From Geoalkalibacter sp. (GTDB taxonomy: Bacteria > Desulfobacterota > Desulfuromonadia > Desulfuromonadales > Geoalkalibacteraceae), in the NCBI RefSeq assembly GCF_030605225.1, contig NZ_JAUWAV010000013.1, positions 1 to 64,000 on the forward strand: a stretch of DNA of 64,000 nt, given 5' to 3'. The position numbers and the translations under genes are program-made. The notes under the pieces were generated by a model that was not told the origin of the DNA, did not search any database, and saw only the letters and a list, made by a program, of their open reading frames with translations. Below, one piece after another: positions 50,989 to 60,111 of the stretch. How positions within the stretch are numbered: the stretch's first letter is position 1; the number at the start of each line of letters is the position of its first letter.

Positions 50989-53900
50989 ATGGACAAGGCC
51001 CTCATCCTCACCGAGAAAAGAAACGTGGCGCTTGATTTTCGCAACGCCCTGGAGCCGGCCGCCGTGCCCGGGGAGTTTCACATCGAGGGCGAGCGCTATC
51101 TGATCTTTTGGGCCAAGGGGCATCTGGTCACACTCTGCGAGCCGCAAGACTACGATCGGCGACTGGAAAAATGGGATCTCTCCCTTCTGCCGATTTTGCC
51201 CGAGCACTACCAATTTCGCGTGATCGCCGGCGAGGAGCCGCGCCTTGAGGCCTTAAGCCGGCTGCTGCGGCGTGCCGATGTCGGCCGGGTGATTCTTGCC
51301 ACCGATCCGGGGCGCGAGGGCGAAGTCATCGGGCGGCTGATTCTGGAGCACGCCGCAAACCAAAAACCGCTCTATCGCTTCTGGACCTCGCAGGCGCTGA
51401 GCGTCGACGGGGTGCTTGAGGGCATGCGGCGCTTGCGTCCCATTCATGAATTCAACGCGCTCAACGAGGCGGGGCTGGCCCGGCTGATGGCCGATTGGCT
51501 GGTGGGCATCAATGGCACCCGGGCGCTGACCGCGCGGGCGGCGCACGCGAGCTTTACCTGGCCGCTCGGGCGGGTCAAGGCGCCGGTGGTGCGCATGATC
51601 GCCCAGCGTCAGCAGGCCATCGAGAGCTTTGAGCCAGAGCCCTTCTGGAATCTGCGCGCGCGCTTTCTGGTGGATGAAACCCTGGGCTACGCCGGGTCCT
51701 GGATCGGATCAAGCGGGCGTGAGGAACAGATCGCGTTTCTGCCGGAAAACGAGCAGGAGCAGGCCCTGCAGCTCGAACAGGGGGTGAGCCTGGAGCGGCT
51801 CGAGGAAAACACCCGCATCTTTGATCGCTTCGCGGCCCACCGCGCCATCAACCGCGCCTGTGCCTACGGGCTGCGTCTGGAGAAGCGCAAGAGCGGCCAG
51901 CGGTTTTTCCCGCGCGAGAATAGCCAGGGCGAGCCGGTGCGGGGCCTGGTCAAGGACGTGTTGTCCGAGCACAAGCAAATCCCCGCGCCGCAGCTGTTTC
52001 ATTCCGCCGCGCTGCTCGAGCAGGCCTACCACCACTTCGGCTTTCCGGTGGAGAAGACCGAGTGCTTGGCGCAGCGGCTCTACCAGCACTACAAGCTCAT
52101 CTCCTACCCCCGCACTGCCAGCCGGGTGCTGCCGCAAAACGCCGTGGACCAGGTGCTGTTGGTCCTGCGCCTGCTGCGGGAGGACGGCCTGGTCTTTAAC
52201 CCTGCGCTCGTGCGGGTGGATGCCGGCCAAGCGCGGCTTTTCAACGACAAGGAGATCATCGAGGGCCACCACGCGATCATTCCGACCGGGGTGCGGCCCA
52301 AGGATCTCAGCCGCGATGAAGCAAGGCTCTACGATCTGATCGCGCGGCACTTTCTGGCCGCCTTTCATCCCCCCTTCGTCTATCGCTCCCTGCAGGTGTT
52401 GACCGAGGTGGGCGGCGAGATTTTCTCCTCGCGCAAGAGCGCCTTGATTGAGGCGGGCTGGAAAGGGTTTTTGCAGCATCAATGGAAGCCGGCCGGGGAA
52501 AAGGAGGCTCTTGAGACGCTCAAGAAAGGCGCGTCGGTCTCGCTGGTTTTCCTGGTCCTGACCCAGGGCGCGACCAGCCCGCCGCCACCCTACAACGACG
52601 CCACCCTGATTCACGACATGACGCACGTGGCCAAGTTTGTCGATGATCCGGAGCTCAAAAAAGTGCTGCGGCGCTGCGCGGGCATCGGCACCGCGGCAAC
52701 CCAGGGGCGCATCCTCAAGGAGATCGTCGATGCCGGCTATGTGATGCGGCGCGCCAAGGGCCGCGGACTCTCCCTCGAGCCCAAGGGGCGCGCCCTGGCC
52801 GAGGTGCTGGCGGAACAAGACCTGCTGGACCCCGGTACCACGGGGCTCTGGGAGGCGCGCCTGGAGCGCATCGCGCGCGAGGAAGGCGGCAGTCGCCAGG
52901 CGTTTTTGGCCGAGGTGCGCGACTTTGTGGTGCGCATGGTCGATGGGATTCGCACCATCCCCCAGGCGCGGCTCGATACGGCGAGGATCATCGGCCCCTG
53001 CCCGCAGTGCGGGGATCAGGTGGTGGAGCGGGCGCGCAGCTTTTGCTGCCGCGCTAGCTCCGGGTGCCGGTTCATCTTCTGGAAGGATCGGCTCGCCAAG
53101 CTCGGCAAGCCAAGCATTACGGCAGAAGAGATGCACAAGCTGCTTGCCGGAGGCGTGATCCTTCTCTCCAAGCTCAAGGGCGCAAAAACCCGCGTGTTCG
53201 ATACGAGGGGGTGTCTCACCAAGGGCGAACACGGCTGGACGATCCGGTTTCTCAAGGAAGATGAGCAGCCCCAACCCTGGCCGCGAAGCGCTCCCCAACC
53301 GCTGGGCGGCGCGCCCGCGCCCGAGGCTTTCGCCGCAAGTTCGGGCGCGCAAGTCCCGGCGGCAATCGAGCAGGCAGGCCAAGTCCTTGCGATTGCGCGG
53401 GAGAGCAGGGTGGGCGAGGGCGCGCGCGATTGCTGGTGCTGCGATCTGCCCGAGCCGTCAGCCGTGCAGCGCCCAGGAGCTTGCGACCCCGAAGTGTTCG
53501 CGCTTGCCAGCCACTTTCTGGTGGCGCGGCTTGAGGAGCATACCCGCCGCGACTGCTCGGGGTTGCTTGCCCCCTTGGCCGCCCGACTGGCGCAGCGCGA
53601 TCACGAGGGAAGCTCCTTGCGCGATTTTCTGGACCAACAGGGCGAGCTTGCGGCGGCCGGGTCCTGGCCGCAAGCGTTTTTCCGGCCGCAAGCGGTGCTG
53701 GAGGCGGCCCACCGCAGGCTCTGTGGGGCGTGGCTTGCGCGCCACGGCTTGCAAGCGCGCATTGAAGAAGGCCAGAGCGCGAGGTTTTGGAGCGCGGGGG
53801 GCTACCAGGAGGCGACAGTGATTTCAAGCCTGCCCGAGGCGGGTCTCTATCGCCTGGCCTGCCCGCAAAATCAGGACCAGGCGCGCCTACTTCCCTGGGA

Positions 53901-54000
53901 AGAGGTCTTTTGCCCGCTCTGTGGGCGCTCCGGAATCGCGCAAACTCCGCAAGCATCAGGAAAGGAGCAGAGGCTATGGCACAGCGCACGCGCAGTTTGA
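50989..54000 (+). CDS. topB: Type IA topoisomerase (TopB/TraE-RP4 type) with long C-terminal extension
   Basis: A 1003-residue protein. The Toprim domain begins at MDKALILTEKRNVALDF and contains ATDPGREGEVIGRLI. The catalytic Tyr373 lies in YKLISYPRTASRVLP; the block GHHAIIPTGV and a Cys zinc region (CPQCGDQVVERARSFCC) follow. Plasmid topoisomerase III enzymes help decatenate or process transferred DNA. The last 260 residues are a low-complexity, Ala/Gln-rich extension with Cys pairs (CWCC, CPLCGRSG) not usual in TopB. Frame and start fit AGGTGG upstream. The end overlaps the next gene by 25 nt. Confidence 0.9.
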   Translation: MDKALILTEKRNVALDFRNALEPAAVPGEFHIEGERYLIFWAKGHLVTLCEPQDYDRRLEKWDLSLLPILPEHYQFRVIAGEEPRLEALSRLLRRADVGRVILATDPGREGEVIGRLILEHAANQKPLYRFWTSQALSVDGVLEGMRRLRPIHEFNALNEAGLARLMADWLVGINGTRALTARAAHASFTWPLGRVKAPVVRMIAQRQQAIESFEPEPFWNLRARFLVDETLGYAGSWIGSSGREEQIAFLPENEQEQALQLEQGVSLERLEENTRIFDRFAAHRAINRACAYGLRLEKRKSGQRFFPRENSQGEPVRGLVKDVLSEHKQIPAPQLFHSAALLEQAYHHFGFPVEKTECLAQRLYQHYKLISYPRTASRVLPQNAVDQVLLVLRLLREDGLVFNPALVRVDAGQARLFNDKEIIEGHHAIIPTGVRPKDLSRDEARLYDLIARHFLAAFHPPFVYRSLQVLTEVGGEIFSSRKSALIEAGWKGFLQHQWKPAGEKEALETLKKGASVSLVFLVLTQGATSPPPPYNDATLIHDMTHVAKFVDDPELKKVLRRCAGIGTAATQGRILKEIVDAGYVMRRAKGRGLSLEPKGRALAEVLAEQDLLDPGTTGLWEARLERIAREEGGSRQAFLAEVRDFVVRMVDGIRTIPQARLDTARIIGPCPQCGDQVVERARSFCCRASSGCRFIFWKDRLAKLGKPSITAEEMHKLLAGGVILLSKLKGAKTRVFDTRGCLTKGEHGWTIRFLKEDEQPQPWPRSAPQPLGGAPAPEAFAASSGAQVPAAIEQAGQVLAIARESRVGEGARDCWCCDLPEPSAVQRPGACDPEVFALASHFLVARLEEHTRRDCSGLLAPLAARLAQRDHEGSSLRDFLDQQGELAAAGSWPQAFFRPQAVLEAAHRRLCGAWLARHGLQARIEEGQSARFWSAGGYQEATVISSLPEAGLYRLACPQNQDQARLLPWEEVFCPLCGRSGIAQTPQASGKEQRLWHSARAV

Positions 54001-54308
54001 AACGGATGGCGATGGACGGGCTGGGGGTGAGCCTTGCGTTTCTCGATCTCTGGATCGAGTATTTTCTGGCCTTTCTCAGGATCTTTTTCCTGGTCACCTT
54101 TTTTTGCCTGGCGCTTGGGTATTTTGAGGGCCTGCCGCAAATCATCGAGTGGTTCGGCAACCCGCAGGCACTGGCGCAGCACGCGGGCGCGCAGCGCTTC
54201 TTGGTGATGGTGCTGACCCTAAGTGGCGCGATTCTGGGGATCAAGTTGGTGCTGCGCCGAAGATTGTTTTATCCGGGGGGTGTCCCCCAAGGAAAAAAAG
54301 CTCTTTAA
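53976..54308 (+). CDS. Small two-helix membrane protein
   Basis: A 110-residue protein; AAAGGAG lies eight bases before the ATG. Two hydrophobic segments (YFLAFLRIFFLVTFFCLALGYF and FLVMVLTLSGAILGIKLVL) flank a short loop. The N terminus is basic. No family is recognised; it overlaps the topoisomerase gene and likely belongs to the same transcript. Confidence 0.65.
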   Translation: MAQRTRSLKRMAMDGLGVSLAFLDLWIEYFLAFLRIFFLVTFFCLALGYFEGLPQIIEWFGNPQALAQHAGAQRFLVMVLTLSGAILGIKLVLRRRLFYPGGVPQGKKAL

Positions 54309-54333
54309 CGAATGCGATAGGGGGATGGGACGG

Positions 54334-55338
54334 ATGAGGCTTGCACTGACTGCAATGTTGGTTTGGATGGGCTTTTGGATCTCTGTGGCACAGGCCGCCG
54401 AATACCGCAACGAGTTCACGGCGGGATACCGCAAGGACAAGCTGGTGTTCACGATCGCCGGCGACAGCTCGGGATCAAGGCCCAATGTGCTGAGCGAACT
54501 GGAATGGAAGACTGACGCCTTTTACCTCGCGGGCGATCTCTGGATGCTCTGGCCTCGGGATCGTGGTCCAAAGCGCCCCAACGAACCGGCCGGTCGCTAC
54601 GAGAAATCCCTGGCGCCGGCGTTGAGGCTCTGGGGCGGCTATGGCTTTGTCTTCAGCGGCGATAATCAGGATTCGGACTTTTTCGCCGACAATCGGCAGA
54701 TGGAGTTCTCGCGTTCCAACAATTCGAGCGACAACGGCTCGGTGTGGGATATCCAGGGCGCCATCGGCATGGAATTCGCCCGGCGCACCAAGAACAACGT
54801 GCGCGCTTCCCTAACCCCGTATCTGGGCTACAGCTATCACGCGCAAAACTTTCAGATCACCGACGGCAACCAGACCATCGCCACCGAGGACTTCACCCCG
54901 CCGCCGGGACCTTTTCCGGGGTTGAACAGCCGCTATGAAACCGAGTGGTACGGACCGCTGGTGGGGCTGCATCTGCTCTATGTGATGGAGGATAACCAAA
55001 GCCGGCCCCGGCTCGCCTTGTGGGGGGATGCAACCTATCATTTCATGTCGAGCTACAAGGCCGAGGGGCGCTGGAACCTGCGGAGCGATTTCGCGCAAGA
55101 CCCCTCCTTTCGCCACCTCGCCGACGGCGGCGGGTGGAAGCTTGCCGGCGGTTTTCTCTACAACACCTCCCTGCGCAGTTCCTGGGGCCTGGATGCTTTC
55201 TACACCAGCTGGCTGGCCGACGAGGACGGCGTGGCGCGCGTCTTCTTCAGCGATGGCATTGTGGTCGACACGCGGCTCAATGAGGCCGACTGGGACGCCT
55301 GGATGATCGGGCTGCGCTATTCCTACAAATTCTATTGA
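54334..55338 (+). CDS. Omptin-like outer-membrane beta-barrel
   Basis: A 334-residue exported protein. The signal peptide (LTAMLVWMGFWISVAQAA) is followed by alternating amphipathic strands, a start block NVLSELEWKTDAFYLAGD, a mid block SLTPYLGYSYHAQNF and a C-terminal aromatic YSYKFY, as in outer-membrane barrels. The pattern SELEWK plus long loops with Asp/Ser clusters resembles omptin-fold proteins. The catalytic His/Asp pair of omptins is not evident, so protease activity is doubtful. It ends the operon; a GC-rich hairpin at 55350-55373 follows without a T tract. It may remodel the cell surface during mating. Confidence 0.65.
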   Translation: MRLALTAMLVWMGFWISVAQAAEYRNEFTAGYRKDKLVFTIAGDSSGSRPNVLSELEWKTDAFYLAGDLWMLWPRDRGPKRPNEPAGRYEKSLAPALRLWGGYGFVFSGDNQDSDFFADNRQMEFSRSNNSSDNGSVWDIQGAIGMEFARRTKNNVRASLTPYLGYSYHAQNFQITDGNQTIATEDFTPPPGPFPGLNSRYETEWYGPLVGLHLLYVMEDNQSRPRLALWGDATYHFMSSYKAEGRWNLRSDFAQDPSFRHLADGGGWKLAGGFLYNTSLRSSWGLDAFYTSWLADEDGVARVFFSDGIVVDTRLNEADWDAWMIGLRYSYKFY

Positions 55339-55446
55339 GTCTTAGATAACCCGCCTCCCGTTCACGGGGCGGGATGAAAGTGATGGTCGTGAGTACCTTG
55401 CCTGGTGGCGCCAGTGAACAAATTGCGCGTGTGGGCAGGCACCGGT

Positions 55447-55689
55447 TTAGGGGTCGTTTTTTGTGTCGGAGCCCGCAATGGGCGTTTTGGGTGGAACCAC
55501 GCGAATGGTGTTAACGGGATGCTTGGATAAGTCCCTGGTTCTGCGGCTCGGCAAAGAGATGCGGGACAGAACCGTCGGATCGGCGTAGATTTCATCGAGA
55601 GCGGCAAGAACATCTGCCTTCTTGATCGTGGTCGGGATTTCCGGATCAAGAACCTTGCGCATTTTTTTTGTCTGGGTTATGACTGACAT
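55447..55689 (-). CDS. Small protein of unknown function
   Basis: An 80-residue soluble protein with a strong ribosome site (GGGAGGGGAGAGG) before the ATG. It is charged, with a helix TIKKADVLAALDEIY in the middle. No family recognised. It stands alone between two plus-strand genes. Confidence 0.55.
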   Translation of the reverse strand: MSVITQTKKMRKVLDPEIPTTIKKADVLAALDEIYADPTVLSRISLPSRRTRDLSKHPVNTIRVVPPKTPIAGSDTKNDP

Positions 55690-55834
55690 AGCCTCTCCCC
55701 TCCCTGCAAGGAGCCAGTTTCATAAGCATTTAACAGCTCCTACGATAATTGCAATTGAAATTTTAATAAGCCAGGATTCCATCTCCAGATTATCAATTCA
55801 AAAAAGATAAAATTTTTTTTGTAAAGGTACCAAA

Positions 55835-56434
55835 GTGCGAAAAAAAAGAGTCGGAATAATCATTTTTATTATGATCTGCTTTATTCCTGCGCCTTTTGTG
55901 CACGCCATCTCATTCGACATCTGGCATACAGGGATGTCTCGTCAAGAAATTCTGAATGTCGCCATGCACAAAAACCTTCCCCTGGCCAAAGGTGGATTAA
56001 TTCATTCAAGCAAAGAATTTAATCCGCGTCTAGTGTCAGGAAATGTGGCAAATTATTACTATAGAACAGTTCTTTTTGAAAATCTATCTGAGATAATTCT
56101 TTTGATTTCTCCTGAAAAATCAAATTATCAACAAACCCTTTATGAAATTGAAGTAAGGTTTATTGAAAACGAGAAAAACAAAGGCTTGTTTCCCTATGTT
56201 TTGAAGGTTCTTGAAGAGCGTTATGGTCAACCGAAAATAGAAAATAAAATTTTCTTAAAAAATAGAATTTGGCGGCCTGATGCTGATTCGGAGGTTCGTC
56301 TTATTAGCAATGACCTTACAATTCGAATCAAATACACTGATCTTAAAATTAAAAAATTTGCCGAAGAACTTTCCAGGTCAACATATGAATTGCCAAAAAC
56401 TCCAGGAGAGCACAAGGATGCAGGAAAGTTTTAG
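55835..56434 (+). CDS. AT-rich exported protein, unknown function
   Basis: A 199-residue protein with a signal peptide (VGIIIFIMICFIPAPFVHA). The mature part is mixed alpha/beta with a charged, Lys/Glu-rich second half (KVLEERYGQPKIENKIFLK). Its DNA is much richer in AT than the tra genes on the left or the nuclease gene on the right, which suggests separate acquisition. The promoter region to the left is also AT-rich. No family is recognised. Confidence 0.65.
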   Translation: MRKKRVGIIIFIMICFIPAPFVHAISFDIWHTGMSRQEILNVAMHKNLPLAKGGLIHSSKEFNPRLVSGNVANYYYRTVLFENLSEIILLISPEKSNYQQTLYEIEVRFIENEKNKGLFPYVLKVLEERYGQPKIENKIFLKNRIWRPDADSEVRLISNDLTIRIKYTDLKIKKFAEELSRSTYELPKTPGEHKDAGKF

Positions 56435-56701
56435 CCTAATTATCGTGGAGTATGATCGCCGCACTCATCCAAATAATCGGCGGACGTGCGTATGACAAAT
56501 GAGGCAATCGCCGACGTTCGAAACGTGCCTGCGCATGAGATCATGAGAGCAGTTCAGGCTAACCTTCAAGGCTTGCTGCGCTGATTCAGGAATGTCCGCG
56601 GCAGCATTCCTGGGGGGTAGGGAAGAGCGAGGGAGCGTCTCCCTTTAGAATCATGAACGTCTCACGCCGACATCGTTCTTCTTACCGAAGGCAAAAGGAA
56701 A
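56435..56701. other. Spacer with a 30-codon reading frame
   Basis: A short frame at 56492-56584 (start MTNEAIADVRNVP) has no ribosome site I trust and may be a fragment. Otherwise I see only a G-rich run at 56613-56640 and no clear promoter for the nuclease gene that follows. Confidence 0.4.
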
Positions 56702-57757
56702 ATGGCTCGAAAAAGGACTAGCCCCTTCGAAGACCTGGTCGAGGTTGCCAGCAAGCTCCCGTGGTGGGCTTGCCTTTCCCTCGCCGCCGTCAGCTTCGCA
56801 GTGCTTCACGTGGTCGCTTCGCGGCCGCCAATGCCTGTGGCCGGGCCGGAGCAAATCGGCGAGGCGGCGGCGAGGGGCCTGGTTGCGACGATGGCGATGT
56901 TTGGCAAATACATTCTTGCCTTCGCCTTTTCGCTTGCTGCGCTAATCTCCGCCATCAACTCACTTCGGCAGAAGAAGCTGTACCAGCGGGTCGAAGCGCG
57001 CAAGGGCACCCAAGCCCTGAACGAGATGGGTTGGGAGGACTTTGAACGGCTCGTTTCCGAGTATTACCGGCGCTCTGGGTTCCAGGTCGCCCGGGAGGGA
57101 GGACGCGGCCCCGACGGCGGCATTGACCTGACCTTACGCAAAGACAAGGAGACTTATCTGGTCCAGTGCAAGCAGTGGAAGGCCTACAAGGTCGGCGTGA
57201 AGCCGGTTCGGGAGTTTTACGGAGTGATGGCCTCGCGGGGGGCCGCCGGGGGATACTTTGTCACCTCGGGTGAGTACACCGAAGAGGCGAAGGGTTTCGT
57301 CCGGGGGACGAATCTCGAACTTGTCGATGGGCGCAAGCTCCGCGAGATGATCGACGCTGCACGCACGCCGTCTTTGTCCGTGGAGAGGCGCAAGGAGGTC
57401 GCTGTAGCCCGACCCGCGACCCCATCTCCCGCCTGCCCGAAATGTGGCGCGGAGATGGCGAGGCGGATCGCTCGCCGAGGCGCCCAGACGGGGAGGGAGT
57501 TCTGGGGATGTTCGAGGTTCCCTAAGTGTAACGGCGCACGCCAGATCGAGGATCAAGGCGAGAAGGAACCGGCTCCTTTGTCGGATCCCCCAACACCCGA
57601 TGCCCCAACTCAGTCAATGCCAACGACGAAGCCATGCCCCCGGTGCAATGAGGAGATGCGGCTCCGTCAGTTCCAGAGTGGTTCCCGGAGCGGCCAGTAT
57701 TTCTACGGATGCACCACCTGCAAGAAAGGGTGGCCCGCAGATCACCATTCCTCATAA
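56702..57757 (+). CDS. Membrane-anchored Mrr-type restriction endonuclease with two zinc ribbons
   Basis: A 351-residue protein. Two transmembrane helices lie at about residues 22-40 and 60-85. The nuclease domain (about 105-220) begins MGWEDFERLVSEYYRRSGF, the Mrr_cat signature, with the active-site pattern GPDGGIDLTL, then YLVQCKQWK (D...QxK). Two Cys4 zinc ribbons of the topoisomerase type follow: CPKCGAEM...FWGCSRFPKC and CPRCNEEM...FYGCTTC. Family members cut modified or foreign DNA. The membrane anchor suggests action on DNA entering the cell. It is a single gene without a visible partner. Confidence 0.85.
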   Translation: MARKRTSPFEDLVEVASKLPWWACLSLAAVSFAVLHVVASRPPMPVAGPEQIGEAAARGLVATMAMFGKYILAFAFSLAALISAINSLRQKKLYQRVEARKGTQALNEMGWEDFERLVSEYYRRSGFQVAREGGRGPDGGIDLTLRKDKETYLVQCKQWKAYKVGVKPVREFYGVMASRGAAGGYFVTSGEYTEEAKGFVRGTNLELVDGRKLREMIDAARTPSLSVERRKEVAVARPATPSPACPKCGAEMARRIARRGAQTGREFWGCSRFPKCNGARQIEDQGEKEPAPLSDPPTPDAPTQSMPTTKPCPRCNEEMRLRQFQSGSRSGQYFYGCTTCKKGWPADHHSS

Positions 57758-57781
57758 GGTCTGTTCTTCCCAACAGGATCT

Positions 57782-57812
57782 GAACCACCCCATACCTAAA
57801 GGTAGGGGGTTC
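57782..57812 (-). repeat. Right-end hairpin of the IS200/IS605 element
   Basis: Imperfect stem of GAACC, CCC and TACC with GGTA, GGG and GGTTC around a TAAA loop. It overlaps the end of tnpB, the position of TnpB-associated guide RNA 3' ends in related elements; a transcript here is inferred only. Confidence 0.7.
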
Positions 57813-59319
57813 TGAAAGCGGATCCATCGGGGTTTCCCGGCTCTCGCGTTGCCGCTACAGCATCCGGGCTGTGGTCGATGGCGGGCTTTCTTCGGCAGGC
57901 GACCCGCTCTGACGGTTTCACCGTGGGCAAGGCTTTCGCCTTCCCGCTCGCAGGTTGAGGACGGCACCATCGCGCCTGCCGCAGCAGCGGTTCCGCAGCC
58001 GCCCACATCTCTCGGATGTGGGATGGATGGTGCCGGTTGTCGATGACGCACCGAGCCAAAAAGGCCGAGTAGATGTCTCGTTGCACGATGGCGCTTTCGT
58101 CGCCGAGAAGATGCCAGCGCTCAGACAACGGCTTTTTGCGATATTGCCCGGTGGGGTGGTCGTACTGGGACATTTTCAACGCCCGGGTGTTCAGATCGCG
58201 CACTTCGCCGCCGGCACTCTCAGCCTTGCGACGAAGGATTTGCATGAACAGGCCCGGCGCTTTGACCTTGACGCTTCGGCCGAAGCGTCTCTGGAACGCT
58301 CTGTAGGAAAGGGTTTCGCTTTGAACGACGGTGCCGTGCGACAAGATCGCGTTCGCAAGCTCGCCGTGGCTGCGCTTGCGCTCGGAGGCGAGGCGGCGTT
58401 CGGCCTCGGCGATCCGGGTTTTGAGATTGCGGTATCTGGCAGAAAAGACGCTCTGGCGAGTTCCTTTCTTCCAGGTCCCGTCCGGGCCAAAGCAGTGAGG
58501 GTTGGTGGCGCGGCGGGAGCGATCAAGCGCCCGTTGCAGACGGCGCACCTCCTGCCACGGCTGCGTGATCGTCGGGCAGAAGCCGACCAGGGCGGCGGCG
58601 CCTTCTGCCACAATCGCCACGCAGGACGGGCCGACGTCGAGCCCGACCGTTCCCGCTGCGATCTCGTGTTTGCGCGGAGAAGTCCCCGCCTGAAGAAGCT
58701 GGATATACCAGCGGCGTCGTCCGCGCAGGTTTCTCCAGACAAGACGGCAGAGCTTGGTCTTTCGGGCAAGAGCCTCCTGCTGCCAGCGGTCTTTGCCTTC
58801 GGCAGCGAGCTGCGCCGCCAGGATCAGACCGTTCCACTCGAGGCAGCCGGTTGCGGCTTTCCAGCGGATTCCGGCGGCGTTGCTCTTGGCCTCAATCGAG
58901 TGCAAAGGGCGGTTTTTGCCCTTGAAGCGGGGCTTGCCCCGCAAGCCGAAGCCGAACGCTTCGACCGCGGCGAAGGCCCGCTCGGAGACTTTCTGCGTCT
59001 CGTGCGCCCCGAGCCGCCCTTTCCATCCGGCGGCGTTCTTGCACTCAGTCCCGAACGAAGAGAGAGCCGGGCTGGTGAAGCCGTAGTCGGCTCCGAGCTT
59101 GCGAAACGCCGCCGCGCGCTCTTTTTTGTCCTTGAGCGCTCGCGCCTTGTGCCACGCCCGCGCCTCGCGCATGAGACGCTGGCGACGCAGCGCCTCGCCG
59201 AGCACGGCGTTGTAGAGCCGCCGCGCCGCCTCGAAGCGACCGAGCAGGATACGCTCCTGCCCCGGCGCAACCGCCAGCGGGAGTTCGAGCACGAAACTTG
59301 GGGTGGTGGATCGCTTCAT
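57796..59319 (-). CDS. tnpB: TnpB-family RuvC nuclease, apparently lacking the zinc ribbon
   Basis: A 507-residue protein. The RuvC-like residues are seen: Asp in VGLDVGPSCVAIV, Glu in VVQSETLSYRAFQRR, and a late Asp in QRDIYSAFLARCV. Between the last two, normal TnpB proteins have a four-Cys zinc ribbon; here that stretch (about residues 400-425) has no Cys. The C terminus extends about 70 residues beyond the last catalytic residue. TnpB proteins are RNA-guided nucleases that help the element persist. The start overlaps the tnpA stop (TGATG). Confidence 0.85.
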   Translation of the reverse strand: MKRSTTPSFVLELPLAVAPGQERILLGRFEAARRLYNAVLGEALRRQRLMREARAWHKARALKDKKERAAAFRKLGADYGFTSPALSSFGTECKNAAGWKGRLGAHETQKVSERAFAAVEAFGFGLRGKPRFKGKNRPLHSIEAKSNAAGIRWKAATGCLEWNGLILAAQLAAEGKDRWQQEALARKTKLCRLVWRNLRGRRRWYIQLLQAGTSPRKHEIAAGTVGLDVGPSCVAIVAEGAAALVGFCPTITQPWQEVRRLQRALDRSRRATNPHCFGPDGTWKKGTRQSVFSARYRNLKTRIAEAERRLASERKRSHGELANAILSHGTVVQSETLSYRAFQRRFGRSVKVKAPGLFMQILRRKAESAGGEVRDLNTRALKMSQYDHPTGQYRKKPLSERWHLLGDESAIVQRDIYSAFLARCVIDNRHHPSHIREMWAAAEPLLRQARWCRPQPASGKAKALPTVKPSERVACRRKPAIDHSPDAVAATREPGNPDGSAFRTPYL

Positions 59320-59726
59320 CAGACGCTCTTTTGCTGTTCGATATACTGCTTGATCACTTCGAGCGGTGCGCCTCCGACCGTGGAGACGAAATAGCTATTG
59401 GTCCAAAGAGACGGCAGGCGCGTTCGGCACCAGCGAAACTCCTGGCGCAGGATTCGGGAGGAGCGCCCCTTGATCCGCTTGATCACATTGTGAATGCCGA
59501 ACTGCGGATCCACCTCCACCTGGAGGTGGACAGAATCCGGCATAATTTCGAGCTCCAGAATTTCGCTGGATGTTTCTCTGCATACCTCCTGTATAATTCC
59601 CCTGAGCCGGACATCGGCACCGTCCACCAAAACGTCCCGGCGGTACTTCGGACACCAGACGACGTGGTATTTGCAAGAGTAGACGATATTGCTGTTCGTC
59701 TTGTATGTGATCTTGTATTCAGCCAT
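59319..59726 (-). CDS. tnpA: IS200-type Y1 transposase with altered HUH motif
   Basis: A 135-residue HUH-superfamily transposase: YKYHVVW-like start (SCKYHVVWCPKYRRDVL), the metal-site region EIMPDSVHLQVEV, and the catalytic Tyr in EVIKQYIEQQ. The usual motif is H-x-H (PDHVHL); here the first His is Ser. This should weaken or abolish metal binding unless the subfamily tolerates it. Length is normal. Confidence 0.88.
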   Translation of the reverse strand: MAEYKITYKTNSNIVYSCKYHVVWCPKYRRDVLVDGADVRLRGIIQEVCRETSSEILELEIMPDSVHLQVEVDPQFGIHNVIKRIKGRSSRILRQEFRWCRTRLPSLWTNSYFVSTVGGAPLEVIKQYIEQQKSV

Positions 59727-59818
59727 AGAGATATTATATAGAGTGCAACAAGATAATCAATGCCAAAACCGCTTGCTTTTCCTCATGCCTGAAGTCAGGG
59801 GCTTGCGCTCGCATTTGC

Positions 59819-59971
59819 GGTCAAAATGAGAACGGAACGCCCGCTACGGTGGATGATCTTGTCCGCTGGCGCAAAAACGAGGCAGTCCTCAGCTTTGAAA
59901 TCCGCAAAGACCACCGGGGGCGAGATATTGCGATGAGTGTTTCGCGGCCCTCTGAAACTATCAGTCCCTAA
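59819..59971 (+). pseudogene. C-terminal gene fragment beside the IS element
   Basis: A frame without start codon reads from the IS edge to a TAA at 59969-59971 (about 50 codons, including TVDDLVRWRKNEAVLSFEIR). It looks like the end of a gene cut by the insertion. A sequence CTTGACATCCTCCCCC at 60033-60048 resembles the outer end of another IS200/IS605-type copy. Confidence 0.4.
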
Positions 59972-60111
59972 GGCCGCGAGGACAGTTTTGCGGCACCGCC
60001 GCGAGGGTTTCCAGTAAAGGATCTTGTGTTCTTGACATCCTCCCCCGTCGGGCCTGATGGTAAGGCCTCATCCCATGGCCGAAATGCGCCCAGATTTTTT
60101 CGGAGAAGTCG

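Larger units (their letters stand above)
57780..59815 (-). mobile_element. IS200/IS605-family element with tnpA and tnpB
   Basis: A 2.0-kb element without long inverted ends. The right-end hairpin lies at 57782-57812 (GAACC...TACC/GGTA...GGTTC), and a left-end hairpin (CCTGA/TCAGG) at 59788-59799. It contains tnpA and tnpB in the same direction. The exact boundaries are estimated from hairpins. In other elements of this family the right end also gives a guide RNA for TnpB. Confidence 0.8.

Noticed and set aside
55350-55373. GC-rich hairpin after the omptin-like gene as a terminator
   Set aside because: Stem has a bulge and there is no T run, so I do not list it as a terminator.
57955-59394. 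479-codon plus-strand frame opposite tnpB
   Set aside because: Antisense to tnpB, no motif or ribosome site that would support it.
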